Virus record (IMG/VR): IMGVR_UViG_3300009418_000033
Span: 1 to 42,345 of that record
DNA: 42,345 bases
DNA from: a virus
Strand: one strand, 5' to 3'
How positions within the stretch are numbered: the first letter of the stretch is position 1; every line of letters begins with the position of its first letter. Both the position numbers and the translations under genes were made by a program. The notes under the pieces are model-generated. The model had not been told where the DNA came from. It did no database searches and saw only the letters and a list, made by a program, of their open reading frames with translations. Of the stretch, positions 1-12,400 are shown piece by piece.

Positions 1-84
1 GCAGTGCCATACTGTACCCTTCACAAGTAGCATGTTCAGAAGTACACTCTCTAAGTCCTTTAGTACCAAGGGTTTAGGCGGTAG

Positions 85-158
85 TGTAGCCTGGTAATCC
101 GCTGGAAGGCTACAGTAACGGCCCACAGCAGCCTACAGTAGCCTCCAAAGAGGGCTAC
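85..158. repeat. Tandem GTAGCC/GGCTAC stem-loops with ACTGTAG direct repeats
   Basis: Plus-strand GTAGCC at 86-91 pairs with GGCTAC at 108-113. The stem extends to 8 bp (85-92 with 107-114) and there is an extra TCC/GGA pairing inside the loop. A second GTAGCC at 138-143 pairs with GGCTAC at 153-158 across a 9-nt loop. The octamer CTACAGTA also occurs twice, at 110-117 and 133-140. The alternating inverted and direct repeats suggest a structured RNA or a protein-binding array. Function unknown. Confidence 0.55.
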
Positions 159-262
159 CGGGGGACGACGTTTCGCCAACATAGTCTAAACCCCGGAATA
201 CATTCGTGACCCCCTAGTCGATTGTAAAGATCTCCCCATATTATAAAGATAGTGTAAATACA

Positions 263-350
263 AGGGGTTCCTCCCCCCATATTCACCCTAGTTATTAAAT
301 AAAGGTGAATAACCAGTGAGGTATTCCTTGGTACATACCTTGGAACCCCT
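263..350 (-). ncRNA. Candidate three-way-junction RNA structure
   Basis: Three nested perfect stems are visible. A closing stem of 9 bp pairs 342-350 with 263-271 (minus-strand AGGGGTTCC with GGAACCCCT). Inside it are a 6-bp hairpin (335-340 with 319-324, 10-nt loop) and an 8-bp hairpin (304-311 with 280-287, 16-nt loop). Junction linkers are 1, 7 and 8 nt. Both strands could form it, but late transcription would produce the minus-strand RNA. It has no tRNA T-arm or anticodon features. Whether it is a stable RNA, a 3' end protector or a DNA element is inference. Confidence 0.45.
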
Positions 351-366
351 ACCCTCTCCAACCAAC

Positions 367-420
367 GAGATACCGACACGATACAAAGGAACATCGTGTC
401 GATCTCTCGTCAGACGAGAG
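367..420 (-). repeat. Overlapping, mutually exclusive hairpins
   Basis: Positions 374-382 and 393-401 form a 9-bp perfect stem (CGACACGAT with ATCGTGTCG, 10-nt loop). It extends by five more pairs (367-371 with 402-406) across a 2-nt bulge. The bases 404-406 also belong to a 17-nt odd palindrome at 404-420 (CTCTCGTC-A-GACGAGAG), so the extended hairpin and the palindrome hairpin cannot both form fully. No U-tract follows either hairpin, so a classical intrinsic terminator is not supported. A switch-like or protein-binding structure is possible. Confidence 0.5.
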
Positions 421-452
421 TATACTACCTCAAGTCTCTCTCCGTATGTTTA

Positions 453-473
453 TATACTACTATACCCGGTTAT
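453..473 (-). repeat. 21-nt perfect repeat, copy 1 (after the last late gene)
   Basis: The same 21 bases occur at 24649-24669 in the same orientation. The core on the plus strand is ACTATACCCGG. This copy starts 14 nt after the stop codon of the 4649-aa gene. On the minus strand the repeat ends in TAGTATA, loosely like the end of a T7-type promoter, but this is only a resemblance. A partial copy (TATACTAC) is at 421-428. Candidate roles are a phage promoter, an RNA processing site or a protein-binding site. Confidence 0.6.
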
Positions 474-478
474 CCGTC

Positions 479-498
479 ATAGCCCTTTATGGGGCTAT
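479..498 (-). other. Hairpin over the stop codon of the last late gene
   Basis: ATAGCCC (479-485) and GGGCTAT (492-498) form a perfect 7-bp stem with a 6-nt loop that contains most of the TAA stop codon. The following minus-strand sequence is not U-rich, so I do not call it an intrinsic terminator. It may stabilise the 3' end of the long late mRNA. Confidence 0.45.
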
Positions 499-3400
499 AC
501 CGCCGCTTTCGAAGAAGCTGTTGGGTAGCTGTAGGAATGAGGGAAACTCATAGAGCGACTCGAAAGTATCGGCATCTTTCTTCATATCAAGATGGGGAGT
601 TAGTATGGGCCTAACCTTTTTAGGAGGAGTCCCCGGAGGAGCTACGGTCTTCTGGAATTCCATTCTTTCCTCTGGAGTGGTGGTGGGAGTATTCATTGGA
701 ATCTTAGGAGATCGTCTATTAGGTATATGCTCTGAGAAATTCGCAAGGATAGCTTCATTCCAGAGTCTAGCTGCTGCGTCTGGTCTATTATTATCCATAT
801 CTTCTTGCATCATGCTAGAATAGGCCAAAGCTAGAATCCTAGCATTATCTCTTTCATCAGGTCTAATATGATTAAATAAAGCATCATTTATTGGAACCCA
901 CCAGAAAGCTTTAGAGGGAAAGAAGGTTTGATAGAGAAGATCCATAGCATGACTAGCCTGAGCATCTTTTTCTCCATGCTGAAGATTTCCTGCTGTTGAT
1001 AACCAATCCATCATATCTATAGAACTTGTAGCTGCTGTTCTATTTCTGGTAAGTACATCACCTTGCACTGCTCCTGTGATAGCATTTGAGAACATTTTAA
1101 AGACACCAGTAGCAGGAACATTCATTGGATTGCCACCATAGACAGGCTCTCCCAACATTGGATTAGCAACAGGGAGAACAGCTATTTCTCTAAATAGTTT
1201 AGATCCATAACCAAGAATAGGAGCATTAGAGCCATGCTGGAATAACTTAGCCATAGGATGTTCTTTCCAATCTTCTGCAATTTCTTGTGGAGACTTCTTC
1301 CCTCTTTGTAATTCTCTTACCTGCATATGCATAGTTTCTAATCCAACAATAGCTAAAAGAAGAGCTAAAGCTTTAATAGCTCCAACCTCTGATGGGTTTT
1401 TCTTCATATATACATTAAAGAAAGCTAATGGATAGGTAGCGTAGAATGAGAACAGTCTACCAAACCAATTCTTATTAAAGTGGGAGAATGCTGCAATACC
1501 TCTAGGTTCTGGTGAGGCATCGTGGGCGTGCATTTCAATATAGTTAATGAAACGATCAAATACATCAGTATAAAGATCTCTCTCAAGAGTACCAAATTGA
1601 TAGTCAACTGAGTTTAGTCTTTCAAACATTAAAGCCTGATCCCAGTTATTATCTGTTGCGTCACCCCACTTCAGTAAGCGACGAACCACAGGCATAAGAT
1701 CTAAGCCACTATCATCTACAACCAATCCTGCCCTTAACCATCTCATAGCCATTCCATAATCTAATTTATTTTCTCTAGCTAAACCTTTGATATACTTACG
1801 TTTATCGGCTGCACTTAATTTAGATCTAAAGACTTTAGGATCAAAGGCTTTACTAAATGCCGCAAGATTGTCAAGATTATGTAGTGTTTGATACCTAGCA
1901 TTTCCTACAGCTACGTTTTTAGTTAGGTTAATAACCTGTCTTAAGAAAGTCCACTCAGATTGCATTTTAGCTGTACCCTCTAAGAAGTTATTTAACTTTG
2001 TCATTCCACCATCTGTAGCTGAATATTTTCTATCTTTGCTCCACATTAGCTTCCATAAAGCCCGAATTCTTTTAGTCCATCTCATATCATATTCTACTCT
2101 ATCATCTTGCATAAACTTTGCAAGTCCTGATCTTTCAATATTATCAAACATGAAAGCTGTGCCTTCCAGATTTGTTCCCAAGTTTGAGGATGCTTTAGGA
2201 ATTCCCTTAACTACTGTGGCTAAAGCATTTACGAGCGCACCAGCATTACCCGATCTTACTATAATAGCATAAGGCAGCTCAACTAATGCTACGGCTTGGG
2301 AAATACCTGTACCAAAGACAGACTGAGCAATATTATTAACTGCTTTAACCATCCCATCAAATTTAGCGTCTGCATGATAAACAGGAGTACCAATCATTTC
2401 TTTGTATAACATTTCCATGAAATCGACCGTTTGCTCTAAAGCTCTTCTTTGTTTTGAATCGATAACCTTTACTCCCTTTGGTGTTTCTAATTCAACAAGG
2501 TTAGCTACCCTATCTCTCATCAAAGAGAACAGATCTTCAAACCTAATATTTTTGAGCTGTTCTCCATATGGGGAATGCACACCTAAACTTTTTAACCAAT
2601 GATTTAATGTTTCTTGAGCATTGATTCGTGTTGCTGTAGTATTTGCGTAATCCATAATAATTTGTCGCCAGTTCCAATCAAACTTCCGTAAGAAGTCAGG
2701 ATTGTCTGCTAATTCTTTTGCTGAGAAAACCCTTTCCTTGCTGCCCATATTTGGTTGTCCAATCTCATTAATGTATCGACGCTCAGCCCCAGCAACTTCT
2801 TGTCCAGCTTTTGAACCAGCAGCTTGATGGTTTCTTCGTTTTGCCCATGTAAGCATCGCTTCCTGCAAGGCTGTTTTTTCGGGGTTAACTTTGTTACCGT
2901 CTACATCCACATAATGTTTAGTGCTTCCTCCATACGCTGCGTCAACTTTGTCTGCAATAGAAAGGGGATCGGTTGCTCCACTGTATTCGGGATTCAGGTT
3001 ATCTTCTTTAAAGGTGTTTAAAATATCCGGCTTAACCATCTTGGCCGGAATTGCTGTAGGAGCAATAGTTCTAGCTGATGTTCTTAATTCCTCGGGCGAG
3101 AACATCTGAATTTTTCTGGAAGCAGGCTTGAAAACATTTGGTTCTCTGATTACTGAAATATCAGCAGCAGACTTAGAAATCAATGGTTCAGCTTTACTAA
3201 GATCTTCTCGTAGATTAGGTCCAAGTTTTTCCTTAAGCTTATTGATAATCGCAGCTTCTCTGTTTTTGAGTTCTTGATAAGCTGTAATAGAGTCGTGATA
3301 TAGTTGTCTTATTTTTTCGGTTCTCTCTCGTTGCATCTGAGAAAAACGAACATCAAAGGCTTCACCCTCTATTGTCATTGGATAATCAGGCCATTGCTCT

Positions 3401-6400
3401 TCTGGTGGTAAGGACTTATGTAAGTTTTCAATATCCCACATTTCTTGTTTAATAGTCTGCAATTCTTTAATAAGGTCCAAACCCTCTACTACTACAGGTT
3501 CAACTTTTTGCTGTCTTAGTTCAGAAATTCTAGCATTATATTCTGCAATAACTAATTCAGGGCTATCCAGTCGCCACTCTCCTTGAGTATGATCCCACGG
3601 CTCCATACCTTTATCATATTTTTCAATCTGAGCTTTAAGGTATCGTTCTCGTCTAGAATCAAATATTCGCGGCAAGGGTTGGCTTAAATACGCTGATAAT
3701 TCAGCTTTGGCTTCATTATATAGTCTAGTTCTAGTTTGTGGGTCAATCGTAACCATTCTTCGCTTACCTGCGGCTATTACAGTTTCTTGTTTCTTTGATT
3801 CGAGATAAGCAATCTGTTCATCTATAGTTAGTGGTTTTACTACGGGTTGGGTTTCCACTCTCTCTATTCCAATAGGTTTCATTTCTTCTGCGCGTTCTCT
3901 ACCTCGGACTGTTAATTTCCACCCTCGGGCAGATTTATCATATTCTATAAATCCTGTTTTCTTTAGGTGTTTAAATAATCTATCCTGATAGCTTCCGATA
4001 TTTAGATTCATCTCATCTTTTAATGTTGATGGTACAAATCTAGATATAGCTTTAGGATCGAATGCAGGCTTATCCTCGAATACTCGTAAGGATACTGCAT
4101 TAGGATCAGGATCAAAATCAGATAATAATGAAAATGCTCTGGCACGAGAAGCATCTTTAGTATAGGCCGAAATGGCTGTTTCTATAGACGGGCCGAAGTA
4201 GTTAATAAAATCTGCTTTAGTAAATGTTGCATTCTCAGGATGAATGCGGAACCACTCAATAATATTTTTCTCAAGATTATTTTTGGGTTCAAATAGAAGA
4301 GGTCTAGCTGGAATATATAATGGCTGGTCCGTAAACTGTTCAAGTTTATTTAGCATTCGTGTAACGATCCGTCGCTTATACATAAGAACATTTCGTCTAT
4401 AATAATTATAGGTTTTAATTTCTTTTCTAAGATTAGGTATTCGTTTGTCGCCTGCATAGTTTCTACTAAACCAATTAATCTTGTTAACAAAAGACGCCTC
4501 ATTGGCAATTTTTCGTATTTGAGGTTCGGCTAATTGTTTGTCTATAGAGTTCAATTCTTTAAGTAGAGAATCAAAAGGATTCTTAACAAAGCGTCTTGCA
4601 CCCTCGATAAACATCGTATAATGCTTTGCAAATTGTTTATAATGATTCTGTAACCAAGCTTCTGTATCCTGTATTCTTGAAGACCTAATTAATTCTTGTA
4701 GGTGGCTTATAAAAGTTTCATCTACCATGACATCTATTTGTTCTGTAGTCATAGGAGTATATGTCTTACCCGCTGCTTTCTTCTGTGCTATAGTCTTAGC
4801 TTCATCTTTCATAATTTTGGCTCTAATTTGTTCTGGTGAATCAGCAACTGAATTAATAAGCTCATCTAAACTCTTGTATGTTCCTTCAATTCTTCTAGTT
4901 AAATCTCGTTCTATCGCATTGATATTTTTATAAACAAGTTCTGTCTTAAACTTTTTCCGTCTGCCTTTAGTTGCTCCTGAAGTAGTCTCTGCTCGATATG
5001 GAAGCAAGAGTTGTTCTGCTAATTGGCCTAAAGTAGCAACTGGTTTTGGCTCTGGTATTTGTCCATGTACAGTCAAAGTCAATGGAACAATTTGCGCAAC
5101 TGGTTCTTTAACCCTGACTCCCTTCCACTTAATATTTTCACCAAGTAAACTTTCCATTGAAACAGATTTACGTCGAGAGGGAAGATACATACGTTCGTGC
5201 CTAAGTTCTGTTTCGGCTATAGCTGCTCTTATTCTTTCTACCCACCTAATAATATTTGCCTTAAGAACTCTTCTTTGTTCTTTAGGATGGGCTGGTGTAC
5301 TAACTCCCGTTCGTTTATCGACTTTAGACTCAATCGTAAATCGTTCTCTGTTTTTTAATGGTCTATTATCAACAGCAAAGTAACCAACCGCATCTATTTC
5401 TCCACTTTCGCTAAGTTGTCGTGCAATAAAATCTTCATGGAAGGCAACAATCTTATCTACATCTAGTTCTTGTTTACCGGTTAATTCGGCACGACGAAGT
5501 TCAACATCAGTACGATAAAATTTAAAGAAACTCTTTGGATTATCAACCCAAATATTTTTCTCTTTATCCCAAATTCTAGGATTACTATCCATTTCTCTTA
5601 TTGTTTTGACTAACAGTTGAATAGCTCTTCGTTCGGCTCTTTCTGGTTCACCAATACCCTTTGCTTTAGGATCAAAATATTCCCAAAGCATAGTATTAAC
5701 AAGTCCTTCTTGTTCTTCTCGGACACTAAAATCTTCGGGTCTATCTATTTTAGCTACGAGGCTTGTTCTATCGGTAGCAACGGCTCCGACCTGTTCAGCC
5801 ATTTCTGGAGTTATATCTTCAAGTTTGCCTCGTCCAATTTCGCTTGTTCGTTTACGTTTAGTGAAAGATTCTTTATAGCCCGCAGCAACAGCGTACATAA
5901 AACGACCTAAAGGAACATCAGACTTGGTTTCTACTCCAAGAGCATCACCATCTCTTTTAAGTCTTCGAACCTTTGTCCATTTTCCATCCTTGCCCCTAAC
6001 TAGTTTATGTGAAAACATTTCTCGACTAGCACGGTGTAAAGCAATAGAATCTACAAAGCCGCCTGCTGCGGCTAAATCAAACTCACCCAAAAGCTCATCA
6101 TAGGTTAGATCTACAAGTTTTTTGGGGTTTCCTGCCTTATCTGTAAACTTTTCACTGACAGAAGTTTTAAATTGTCTATCGTTTAAATACCATAATCTAC
6201 CTAAAGTTTTGGGACGAGATGTAGCTAAATAGTATAGCTCATGAAAAATATCCTCAACTAAAGATTTGTCTACAGTTTGACCAGCTTTAAGATCTGTTCT
6301 GATGATGTTATGGATTTTTTCTAGCATTATAGTTCCCATACCGGGTTCTACTTCCCACTCTTGAAGTCCAGCTCTGTTAGTTCTTCCCTTTTTACCTTCC

Positions 6401-9400
6401 TTAAGAAATCCGCCTCCCTGTCTATTTCTAATAAAAACAAGATCGCCAAGAGACATATGCTTTTGCCGTGTTCCATCGGGAGTATAAGAAAAGAATTGAT
6501 CTACAAGATCTTCTTCTAATCTGGCTTCTTTAGCTTCTATAGCTTCTACTTCTTTTGCTAAAGATTTCTCTCGTAGTAACCTTTTGCCCTTTCCTCCTAG
6601 ATCTCCAGCCATTTTAGCTTGATGCATAGAAAGTCCCGCTGCTTCTGCTAAATGGAACTTGCCTAAGTGATCATGTCCAAATAGAGAACCATCTCCTTCT
6701 AATAGACTTTTAATCATTTGAAGTCTTTTAATTTCCCAAGAAATCATTTCAATATGTGGGTGGTTGGGATTTAGAATACCATATTCAGTTCGCTGTTTGT
6801 TACGGAAACCCAATAGCTTTTCAAGTTCTCGTTTGTATTCCATACGTTCGCGGGAGATTACACTATGGCTTTTAATATAAGCAAGAACATAATTCCATTG
6901 GTCTTCAATCTCTCTAACTTTAGTATTAATTAACTTATCCCAATGCTCGTTCTTTATTTTGCCTTTCTTCGGGATCTGCACCTTTGTAATAGGAGTGGCC
7001 CATCCTAAATAGTCTTCAATTAGTTTAATTTGTTTTCTGGCATTTCTCTGTATACTTTTATGGGGAAGTGTAACTTGGTTTTGATAGAATTGTAATGTTC
7101 GTTTTAATCTATCTACATCAGGATGTATTCCCTCAAATCGTTTCTGTATATGCGGAGGAGCATTACTTCCCTGTAAAATTCCCGGTAAGTTCATAGCTTT
7201 TTCGTTTCTAACCTTTTCCCACACTTGCATTCTAGTAGCAACCATAGTTTGAAAATCAGTATCGCCTGTTAATTCCGCGTATTCTTGCATCATACTAAAG
7301 TATTTAGTTATTTCAAGTTTTACTTGTTGTTCGTTTACCTCAGGTAAATAAAATCTTCCACGGCTAACATCAGCAATTTCCTGCATAATTTGCATTTCTT
7401 CCTGAAGTAATGCTGTTAATTCTGCTTTTGTGGTATCAGCTTCTTTAACACCGATTTTCTCTGGTATTGTAGGTTCTTTTGAAGCAGGAAGAGTAACAGG
7501 TTTCTCTGGTACTATAGCCTCTGTTTCTAGTCGCCTAATTTGTGTTGCTTTAATTGCTGCTAAATCTGCGGTAGCTTGTTTAACCGGACCCTGTTGATTT
7601 TTAAGTTGGCTCGGATGTGCGTCTAAAGGTATACCCATCTTAGTTAGAAATGTTTCAAGTGCCTCTTTAGATGTTAGTAGCTCAGCATCAGAAAGTTTAT
7701 CGGGTATAGCCCCTTGTCTAATTCCGTTTACAGCACGCGCGGTATGCATTGTATAAGCCGGATCGTTGATATTTTGCGACCAAGTCATCGGATCCAAACC
7801 AACATTACTTAATTCTATAGTCTTACCAGACGCATCTACAAAGGCAACTCTAGGTCTTTGGCTTCCGCCTTTGCCGGGTATAATGGTTGCAGGCCGCTTG
7901 TTCCCATGAACATCATAAACAACTACAATATCACCATCCTTGGCATGAGAATAATCAAATATTCCAATATCAAAGAAAAATTCTCCCTCAGTTGTCTTTG
8001 TAGGTTCTATATAAGAAGGTTCAGTAACAACTTCAGGAACCTCTTCCTTCTTAACCATTCCTACAATAGCATCAGCTTCTTCGGTTAAGGGTAAGCTATC
8101 AGTTGTTTCATCAGTAAGTCCCCTAAGTTTGTTAAGCTCATCCTGAAGCAATGCTGTTCGTCTATCAATATCTTCGATTGCAAGTTTACCAGCAGCTAAA
8201 GCTTCTTTAGCTTCTCTGTTTAATGCTTCTTTGCCCTTTTTCTTAGCTTCTTCTTTAGAAATCCCAAGAATTTTCATAGCTTCTTTTTTTGTAAATTCTT
8301 TTTCTATTTGCTCACTAGGTAGATCGTCTAAAACTCTATCAATAGTTTCTTCGGTTTGAACCAACTCAACAGAGCTATTCTCTTCTACATCTCGTGTAGG
8401 TATATCTGAAACCTCGTCTGGTCTTTCTTCTCTTCTTGGCCTCCGTGGTCCTCGCATCTCTGTGTGAGTAAATAAATCCTTAGAGTCAAATGGTACTTCT
8501 CTATGCAAAGGATGTTTACCAACATCTGTAGCCATAATATCCTCAAGATTATCCCAACCAACTTCTTTCTCAACTGCCTCTTTTAATCCGTTTACCTCAC
8601 CTTGAACATCATCAGACCAAGCTGCTGAAGGACGGTTCTCTTTACCTGTGAAGTGTCCGTTCCAAATCTCTAACTCAGGATATTGTTGTGCTATAACTCG
8701 CTCAATGGCTACTCTTGTATGTCTTTGAGAAGGTTTTCCTTCCATGATAGCGTTTAAACTTTCATCAATCATTCTCTTCTTAAGAATCCCAATATCTCTT
8801 AAAATATCTTGTACCATTGTTTCAGAACTAACCGAAACCCATCCCTCCTCTAACCATGTTTTAGCATTTCTTTGCCATTCATCAATATCTGTTCCACGTA
8901 ATTCTTGCCACTTACGATCTATTTCTGCTTCTTGGCGATACAGAGTAAATAGTTCAGTGTTAACTTCGTCGTCTAAAATATTATGTTCTGGATAATATTG
9001 TTTAACCCACGTAGCAAACTCCGAGTCATGATAACCAGCTTTTTCATAGGCAGCGACCATAGTAAGATAGTCATCTGAATTAGATGCTTCACCCTTTCGG
9101 TTTATGATTCTTCTCCAGTTACTAAAGTCTATGTTTTGCTGAACCTCAGAATTCCGAGTAACCCATTTAAGAACTTGTTGTCTATTATAATAGGTAGCTT
9201 CATTGGTTGCTTTTTTAATTAAATGAATAACTATTTTACTGACATCAAAGTTTTCTCTATCACCAATAGCAACTGCTTGTTTTAACAGTGTATTACTATT
9301 TACAAAATCAATTAAATCTAACATAGATAAGCCATTATTTTGGAACGCTAGTTCACTGATGCCTAGCTCAGATCTACCTACAGGTCTGCCTATGATAGCC

Positions 9401-12400
9401 TCAACCATATCAAACAGATGCTTTTCACCAACAGCATAAAAATCTTGCTCGGGAAATAGTGGATTCGGCTGATCGAGATTTCTAGCAAAGGCTTCACCAA
9501 TATTTGTAGTTTGTTCTCTGCCAACAAAGGGAGTAACTGTGGTTAACTCTGATGCTGGTATAGGTCTATCTATACCCTCAACCTTAACCAAATTAAGTTC
9601 ATCGGGAACTGGTTTTGCTACAGGCTGTGGTTCTGCTTCTACCCTAACAGGAGCTTCGTATTCAAGAATATCCTTAAATACATTAGGACTGTCTTTTACT
9701 ATATCTAATTCTTTCATTCCTAATGCGATAGCATTTTCAAACTCAAGTCCTTCTTTCGTAGCTTGTCTCATACCTTCCAGAAGCGTACTAAAAAACAGTT
9801 CTGGAGCCCACGCGGCTGCTTCCTTTGGATTATTCTTTAGTACATCTGCCCACCATCCATTAAAGTCAATCAATCCATCATCAGTTTTCCATGTATTTGC
9901 TAATAGTTTTAGACCACGCACAGCTTGAAGATCGGTTATAATTCCCTGTTCCTTAAGATGCATGATACTCTCAACAAGCAATATTGAACTCTTATTGCCC
10001 CTTTCAATTAAGGCTAATATCTCACTACTCTTAGGAGGCTGTGGTGCTGCTTCTGGTACTATCTCAACTCTACCTGCTGCTTCTACGTCATCAGCGGCTT
10101 CTCTAACAGCCGCCGCTAATTCGGTCCTACCTTCTGCCTCATATCCATCTGCTGATCGTCGCATATCTTCAATATTTCTTGTGGAGAGATGATCTACATC
10201 TTCTATGATTCTAGCATGTTCAAATACTGGGTTTGTTGTATCATGGATTACTACCGAACCAACCTCAAGTTCTCTTCCAACAGCTTCGGTAAATTCTGAG
10301 AATTCTACTTGTTTACTAGATATTTTAACCCTTGCCTTCAAGGGATTTCCGCTAAGTACTAAGACTTCACCATGTTGTTTAATACCCGGTTCAGTAATAG
10401 AGATAACTCTAGGTGCGCCAGCTTGAGATAGATCCTTTGGCATAATATGATCACCCTTAGAAACGTGCATAGTATCAGGATCAAAGCGTTGTCCAACAGC
10501 TTCAATAAACTCAAGACTATGCTGTGTCATAAAGCTGTCTTCACGCGGTTTGATTTCATTATTTAGTTTATCTTTTAAAGCTGCTAATGCTTGTTCTTTT
10601 TCTGGTCCGTCTGGTACTCGTTTTTTAATTTTCTCCATAGCCTCTAAATAATTTCTTCTTATATTCCATAGGATTAAGGATCCTGTACGTACTTGATCAG
10701 TAGTAAGTGTAGCCTCTGGTTCTAAAGACGTTGTTCTAACTAATGCTGATTCTGCATTTTCCATCCGTTTTTCGAGGGTTATCATAACTGTCTCTAAAGG
10801 ATTTTCTGGAGCCTCTGCTATTAAGTGGGGCGGAGTATCTTCTCTTTTAATTATAGGTAAGTCACTGTTAAATCTTTTGTTATCTGCTGCTGCTTGGATA
10901 ACTCTTAAATCATCGTAAGTAAATCCTTTGTCATTATGATGATCCCATACTTGCTTGGCTAAGGTTGGACCATCAATTTTATCTGTCCAAAAGATAGATT
11001 TCTTTGGAATACCGTTAATACCTACAATAGCTCCCTTGTCAGTTGCTAGAGATACATGGCCTAAAGCTGCTAGTTCTACAATAGAAACAAAGCCAGTTTC
11101 CATATAACTATTTGCTTTGATATGAAAAGCACTACCTCCTAAATCAGCGGTAACGGCTGGATTATCCTGAATTATGCTTTGTTGAAGAGTAACATATCCA
11201 TGTGGATCACTTTGCTTTGTAAGTTGTTTAACAGCTAACCCTCGTTCATAATTTGTAATATAATAATCATCTAATTGAATAGCAAAGTCACGGAAATGTG
11301 GTGCGATTTGTTCAAAATCTAGGTGTTCTATATTCCCAAGCTCATCAGTTAATGCCTGTCGTAACCACTCATCTATCTTACCTCTCTCAATTCTTCTAAC
11401 TCTGTATTCAGCTATTAGTATATTAAACGCAGGCCAAGCTTCTGGAGGTACAGCAGTTTCGGCCCGGCTATAGGTTGCGATTACATAGGATGCATCTCGT
11501 TTTGCTTTTTGCTTGGCGTGCCAAACGCTTTGATTACGGCCTACAGAATGTAAATCATCAACTAAAAACTCATGGGTATTATCTAACATTCTTCCTAAAG
11601 TTCTTAGTTCGTAAAGATTAGAATAGTATGCGTCAGCTTTACTAGAACCAAGTTCAGCAACTTTGGAGACAGCCGAACTAAGTTTAGATTGCTTCAGTGC
11701 TTCGTCTAAGAGTTCTGATGCTCTAGCATGATTACCTGTTGGGTCTTGCATTCGTTTAAGTAATGCAGAGAGTACAGCTTTTCTAAGTTCCGAGTTTTCC
11801 ATTGTCTCCTGCTGTATTCGCTCATTCAATCTTCCGTCTTCCTCATCCCGAAGAATTTTTCTAGATTTATTGTCTCGTCTAGGATACTTTGTATCCATAT
11901 CTTTCAGAAGTTTATTAATAAGCTCGTGTTGAGCAATCATTTCATTAACAGAAGTATCTCTATTTTCCATAAGCTTGAGTTTTTCTACAGCATCAAATAG
12001 CTTTACTAGTTCTTCTGTTTGGTATTGATAGTTTTCAAAATAAATCTCTGGTGCAAGATCTTCAGAAAATAGCGGGAATGCTTCTCCCTTATTTCCTTTT
12101 TCTAACCAATTAGTTAATTCTGCTTCTGTTCTTTTAAATTTATTAAAGGCTTTCCTGAATTGATCGCTCTCTAAACCATATTTATCTTTAGCTTTTTCAG
12201 CCCTCGCTCGTCTGTTATTTAGTTTTTGTACTGAATCGTTGTATGCTTTCCACCAACTATTTGCTTGTCGATCTGAAGGAGCCGCAGCATGGAAATCTCT
12301 AGGTCTAGGGGTAGGATTACGAAGACTGTCGGCCTGACTAATTGGATTAACTAGACCGCGTTCTTCCATTGCTCTTCGTCCATCTCTTGCATTTCTCGCT

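Larger units (their letters stand above)
1..486. other. Structured non-coding region downstream of the late operon
   Basis: No credible gene was found here on either strand; the short open frames lack ribosome binding sites and recognisable products. The region lies directly after the stop codon of the last late gene and looks more GC-rich than the coding DNA. It is crowded with inverted repeats: stem-loops at 85-114 and 138-158, a nested set at 263-350 that could fold as a three-way junction, a bulged 14-bp hairpin at 367-406, an overlapping palindrome at 404-420, and a hairpin over the stop codon at 479-498. It also carries one copy of a 21-nt repeat (453-473). It could be a 3' untranslated structure, a small RNA, a terminator cluster, or part of a genome end or packaging/replication site. 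The sequence alone does not decide between these. Confidence 0.6.

Noticed and set aside
263-350. tRNA gene
   Set aside because: The stems have the wrong lengths, and there is no T-loop consensus, anticodon arm or acceptor CCA arrangement.
453-473. Calling the 21-nt repeat a proven T7-type promoter
   Set aside because: Only two copies are seen and the match to known promoters is limited to a TATA end; kept as a repeat with a hypothesis.
155-528. Short open frames (79 and 70 codons) in the left non-coding region
   Set aside because: No Shine-Dalgarno sites; low-complexity or Cys/Trp/Arg-rich translations; they run through strong inverted repeats better explained as RNA or DNA structure.
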